The notes beneath the pieces are model-generated. The model was not told where the DNA came from, made no database searches, and saw only the letters and a list, made by a program, of their open reading frames with translations. Shown here piece after piece: positions 22,606 to 23,419 of a DNA stretch of 23,419 bases. Position numbers and translations under genes: made by a program. Positions within the stretch are counted from its first letter, which is position 1. Every line of letters starts with the position of its first letter. The DNA is from an uncultured Eubacteriales bacterium (GTDB lineage Bacteria > Bacillota > Clostridia > Oscillospirales > QAMX01): the NCBI GenBank assembly GCA_905205975.1, contig CAJLFQ010000029.1, positions 1 to 23,419 on the forward strand. Direction: 5' to 3'.

Positions 22606-23301
22606 ATGCAGCTATCTTATCTGATCACCATTGTCCCGCGCAGTGCCTGCGAGGACTTTACCGCATTTTTCAAGAAAAAAGGCGTTCCGCTGACGCTGCG
22701 TATGCTCGGCGTCGGCACCGCGCGCGACAACATACGCCGTCTGCTCGGTCTGGCCGAAACGGAAAAAGAAGTCTTTATGTGCGCCATTCCAGACGCAAAA
22801 GCGCAGGAGCTGATGCGCGACCTCGTTCTGGAGATGGATATGGACGTCGTCGGACGCGGGATTACCTATACCATTCCCATTTCCAGCATCGTTGGTGCAA
22901 CCACACTGCAATATCTCGGCGGTTTGAACAGCCCGGCCAAGGAGGAAACCAAAATGAATGAAAAGAAACAGAGCTATGAGCTCATTGTCATCATTACCAA
23001 CAAAGTATACGTTGAAACCGTCATGGATGCGGCTTATGCCGCCGGGGCGGGCGGCGGCACCGTTGTACATGCGCATGGCGCCGGCAGTGAAAATGCCGAA
23101 AAATTCTTTGGCGTTTCACTGGCGCCGGAAAAGGAAATGATTTTTATCGTTTTAAAAGACACCATCCGGGACGCCGTCATGAAATCTGTAAATGCGGCTG
23201 CCGGTATGCAGACCCCTGCAAAGTCGTTGATTTTTTCCGTTCCGGTCACGGATGTCGCCGGCTTGCGCGAGGCATATCGTGAGCAGTTAGAAGCAAAATA
23301 G
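22606..23301 (+). CDS. Tandem P-II-like regulatory protein paired with the DUF1538 gene
   Basis: Protein of 231 residues composed of two P-II-like halves. The first (about 1-105) starts YLITIVPRSACEDFTAFFKKKG and ends in TYTIPISSIVG. The second (about 122-225) has YELIVIITNKVYVETVMDAAYAAGAGGGTVVHAHGAG, then FFGVSLAPEKEMIFIVLKD and LIFSVPVTDVAGL, a clear P-II pattern. Neither half shows the uridylylation-site tyrosine context of classical GlnB, so modification of that type is not expected. P-II proteins bind nucleotides and small metabolites as trimers and dock on membrane transporters, so the obvious partner is the DUF1538 protein encoded three bases upstream (GGAGGAG overlaps that gene's end). 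An internal ribosome-binding site and ATG lie at the half boundary (residue 117). Specific ligand unknown. Confidence 0.87.
   Translation: MQLSYLITIVPRSACEDFTAFFKKKGVPLTLRMLGVGTARDNIRRLLGLAETEKEVFMCAIPDAKAQELMRDLVLEMDMDVVGRGITYTIPISSIVGATTLQYLGGLNSPAKEETKMNEKKQSYELIVIITNKVYVETVMDAAYAAGAGGGTVVHAHGAGSENAEKFFGVSLAPEKEMIFIVLKDTIRDAVMKSVNAAAGMQTPAKSLIFSVPVTDVAGLREAYREQLEAK
22939..22956 (+). promoter_or_regulatory. Internal Shine-Dalgarno and in-frame ATG at the P-II domain boundary
   Basis: AAGGAGG (22939-22945), an 8-base A-rich spacer and ATG (22954-22956) form a textbook translation start inside the tandem P-II gene. The ATG is in frame and is codon 117, in the linker between the halves. Initiation here would give a 115-residue protein, about the size of a normal P-II subunit. 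Confidence 0.6.
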
Positions 23302-23335
23302 GCCAATTTCATTCCACTGTGCATCAGGAAGTATC

Positions 23336-23379
23336 AAAAAATGAGCCTTCCATCTTTTTGTTGGAAAGCTCATTTTTTT
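23336..23379 (+). terminator. Rho-independent terminator after the P-II gene
   Basis: ATGAGC (23341-23346) and TTCC (23348-23351) pair with GGAA (23363-23366) and GCTCAT (23368-23373) across one mismatch, flanked by an A-run and a run of seven T. It lies 35 bases after the P-II stop and could terminate in both directions. Confidence 0.88.
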
Positions 23380-23380
23380 G

Positions 23381-23409
23381 TTGACATTTTCATTCAGATG
23401 TGCGATAAT
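23381..23409 (+). promoter_or_regulatory. Strong SigA-type promoter reading out of the window
   Basis: A perfect -35 TTGACA (23381-23386), a 17-base spacer and GATAAT (23404-23409; the overlapping TAATAT is an alternative). It starts one base after the terminator T-run, so it should drive a gene just beyond the right edge. Confidence 0.75.
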
Positions 23410-23419
23410 ATACTTATTA

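Noticed and set aside
1..23419. CRISPR arrays, insertion sequences, tRNA genes, prophage or defence-system genes
   Set aside because: No spaced direct repeats, transposase or integrase motifs, tRNA-like cloverleaf with CCA-type end, or phage proteins were seen on either strand.

Overview
The window reads as chromosomal DNA from an anaerobic, endospore-forming Clostridia member (Bacillota). It looks fairly GC-rich for that class, which fits Oscillospirales-like lineages; this is an inference from gene content and codon use, not a computed placement. The evidence is an NADH-linked, multi-subunit [FeFe] hydrogenase next to mother-cell sporulation genes (sipL, spoIVA, ylbJ, yqfC, yqfD) and the classic Firmicutes block phoH-ybeY-era-yqzL-recO. 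Shine-Dalgarno sites are strong and genes are closely spaced.

Layout. (1) Positions 1-5513, minus strand: a hydrogenase operon. In transcription order it holds a DRTGG-domain protein, a NuoE-like subunit (HydC), a stand-alone histidine-kinase-type ATPase, a small thioredoxin-fold ferredoxin-like protein, a NuoF-like flavoprotein (HydB) and the catalytic subunit HydA, which runs off the left edge just before its C-terminus. Two candidate promoters lie ahead of the DRTGG and hydC genes. (2) 5726-6613, plus: a hormone-sensitive-lipase-type alpha/beta hydrolase with its own promoter and an operator-like palindrome, followed by a strong hairpin. (3) 6687-9758, minus: sipL then spoIVA, the two partners of the spore-coat basement layer. 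(4) 10004-12400, plus: a large metallophosphoesterase with a long N-terminal region and no visible signal peptide. (5) 12427-13338, minus: ylbJ. (6) 13501-20962, plus: yqfC, yqfD, phoH, ybeY, era, yqzL, recO, mutS2, tightly packed. Relative to Bacillus subtilis, pgpH, dgkA and cdd are absent and mutS2 follows recO. (7) 21061-23301, plus: a DUF1538 membrane protein made of two homologous halves, followed by a protein made of two P-II-like halves. A terminator and a strong promoter reading out of the window close the region.

How the genes work together. The hydrogenase subunits form a chain from NAD(H) through FMN and Fe-S centres to the H-cluster, to balance NADH and reduced ferredoxin against H2. 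The ATPase and DRTGG proteins look like regulatory passengers. SipL and SpoIVA assemble on the forespore surface, while YlbJ, YqfC and YqfD are mother-cell sporulation proteins. The DUF1538/P-II pair looks like a transporter with its own P-II-type regulator. It holds the most interesting signal in the window: a ribosome-binding site and ATG, in frame, exactly at the boundary between the two P-II halves, so the second half may also be made as a separate 115-residue protein.

I found no CRISPR array, insertion sequence, tRNA, rRNA or prophage gene. Gene-free stretches are all under 300 bases; the larger ones (5003-5180, 5514-5725, 9759-10003, 13339-13500) hold the promoters and inverted repeats listed.
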